Made by a program: the position numbers and the translations under genes
NCBI GenBank assembly: GCA_964476375.1
Contig: CAYYZW010000144.1
Coordinates: 1-50,941, forward strand
Origin: SAT2750 sp964476375
Lineage (GTDB): Bacteria; Planctomycetota; Planctomycetia; Pirellulales; Pirellulaceae
Length of the DNA stretch: 50,941 nt
Direction of reading: 5' to 3'
Part shown: positions 50,164 through 50,941 of the stretch, in pieces
Layout of the letters: every line of letters starts with the position of its first letter
Position numbering within the stretch: position 1 is the stretch's first letter
Notes under the pieces: model-generated
What the model was told of the DNA's origin: nothing
Database searches by the model: none
The model's input: only the letters and a program-made list of their open reading frames with translations

Positions 50164-50941
50164 ATGCCCATCGATCATCCTCCTGAAATGAAATCAGATC
50201 GTGCAGTACCAGCGATGGGCCCCGTGGAAGCGGGCGGCTGGCGGAAGAAGTTTTACGAGATCATCTTTGAGGCAGATACGAGGCCCGGCAAGCTCTTTGA
50301 CGTGTTGCTGTTGATTGCCATTCTCATCAGTGTGATCGCGCTGATGCTGGAAAGTGTGGAGGCAGTTGAAAAACAGTGGGGATCATGGTTACGCGGGATC
50401 GAGTGGACCATCACGATTCTTTTTACGATCGAGTACCTGTTCCGTATTCTCTCCGTGCAGCGGCCGTTACGTTACTGCACGAGTTTCTTTGGCATTGTTG
50501 ACCTGCTTGCTATCGTGCCGACCTACCTGAGCGTGATTGTGCCCGGTTCTCATGTCCTGGGCGTGGTTCGGGTGTTGCGACTGGTAAGGGTCTTCCGGAT
50601 CTTCAACCTGGGACGATACGAGCGAGAATCCCAGGTCCTGCTCAAGGCCCTCAAGGCGACCCAGGCCAAGATCACGGTTTTCCTGCTGGTCATCATCACG
50701 CTGGTGCTGGTGCTGGGTGCCCTGGTTTACGTGATCGAGAGCCCGCAGCCCGGGAGCAAGTTCACCAGCATTCCCCGCAGCGTCTACTGGGCGATTGTGA
50801 CCGTGACCACAGTTGGCTATGGCGACATGTCTCCCCAGACCGTGTCAGGCCAGTTTCTTGCCGCCGTTGCCATGATCCTGGGTTACGCGATTATCATTGT
50901 CCCGAGTGGTATTTTTTCCGCCGAGATCATCATGTCCCGCA
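50164..50941 (+). CDS. Voltage-gated potassium channel, 3'-truncated by window edge
   Basis: The first 259 codons of a six-helix Kv-type channel are present; the gene runs off the right edge. The arginine-rich S4 voltage sensor reads VLRLVRVFRIFNLGRYERE. The pore helix and selectivity filter are TVTTVGYGDMSP, preceded by VYWAIV. The S1-S2 region is ADTRPGKLFDVLLLIAILISVIALMLESV followed by ITILFTIEYLFRIL. The ATG at 50164 has AAGGA 9 bases upstream. Such channels allow voltage-dependent K+ efflux across the inner membrane. No cytoplasmic C-terminal domain is visible because the gene is cut. It is divergent from the LarA-like gene. Confidence 0.92.
   Translation, partial: MPIDHPPEMKSDRAVPAMGPVEAGGWRKKFYEIIFEADTRPGKLFDVLLLIAILISVIALMLESVEAVEKQWGSWLRGIEWTITILFTIEYLFRILSVQRPLRYCTSFFGIVDLLAIVPTYLSVIVPGSHVLGVVRVLRLVRVFRIFNLGRYERESQVLLKALKATQAKITVFLLVIITLVLVLGALVYVIESPQPGSKFTSIPRSVYWAIVTVTTVGYGDMSPQTVSGQFLAAVAMILGYAIIIVPSGIFSAEIIMSR

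Noticed and set aside
1..50941. Search for CRISPR arrays, transposases, integrases, tRNA and rRNA
   Set aside because: No regularly spaced repeats, DDE/recombinase motifs or cloverleaf patterns were found by eye. A tRNAscan/Infernal run could still reveal a divergent RNA.

Overview
The window reads as chromosomal DNA of a planctomycete (Planctomycetota, probably Pirellulales/Planctomycetales-like). Grounds: two Tat-exported DUF1501 proteins, DUF1080 and ThuA-like secreted proteins, a PhoD-type phosphatase, several conserved small proteins that I associate with this phylum, many GTG/TTG starts and weak Shine-Dalgarno use. The phylum call is from memory of these families, not from a database search. 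I saw no rRNA, recognisable tRNA, insertion sequence, prophage or CRISPR array.

Layout. 1-3475: two tandem ThuA-like paralogues (first cut by the window edge) facing a DUF1501 gene. 3651-9489: an isochorismatase-like hydrolase, a tightly coupled four-gene minus-strand operon (PLD-type nuclease, GH18-like glycosidase, BNR sialidase, esterase), then a DUF1080 protein. 9486-15114: the replication block dnaA, candidate oriC, dnaN, dciA (DUF721), gyrB, with no recF. 15115-24485: cysteine desulfurase, scpB, hemX-like/hemA, an orphan sigma-54 activator, a secreted HEAT-repeat protein with a receiver-like segment, and argH. 24791-31624: carB, a second DUF1501 gene, a small conserved secreted protein and pyrC. 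argH and carB are divergent around a 17-bp palindrome, and both draw on carbamoyl-phosphate metabolism.

31634-40982: PhoD-like phosphatase, aroB with a 74-aa partner, a single-pass membrane protein, a rhomboid protease with a large insertion, a planctomycete-type hypothetical protein, and an anti-sigma/ECF sigma pair joined by a TAATG overlap. 41197-44266: operon folK-panC-lgt, with a FolK that carries an extra C-terminal domain and an Lgt that carries a PDZ-like insertion. 44267-45058: the largest gene-free stretch, with many inverted repeats and a three-way-junction fold; it is the best candidate here for an undescribed structured RNA or long attenuated leader. 45059-50941: a polysaccharide flippase coupled to a 704-aa membrane protein, a LarA/DUF2088 protein, and a voltage-gated K+ channel cut by the right edge.

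No single obvious defence or mobile system is present. The interest lies in unusual domain architectures (FolK, Lgt, rhomboid, HEAT/receiver), the reduced DnaA with its origin, and the structured region before folK. All alignments, structure models and covariance tests named below remain to be run.
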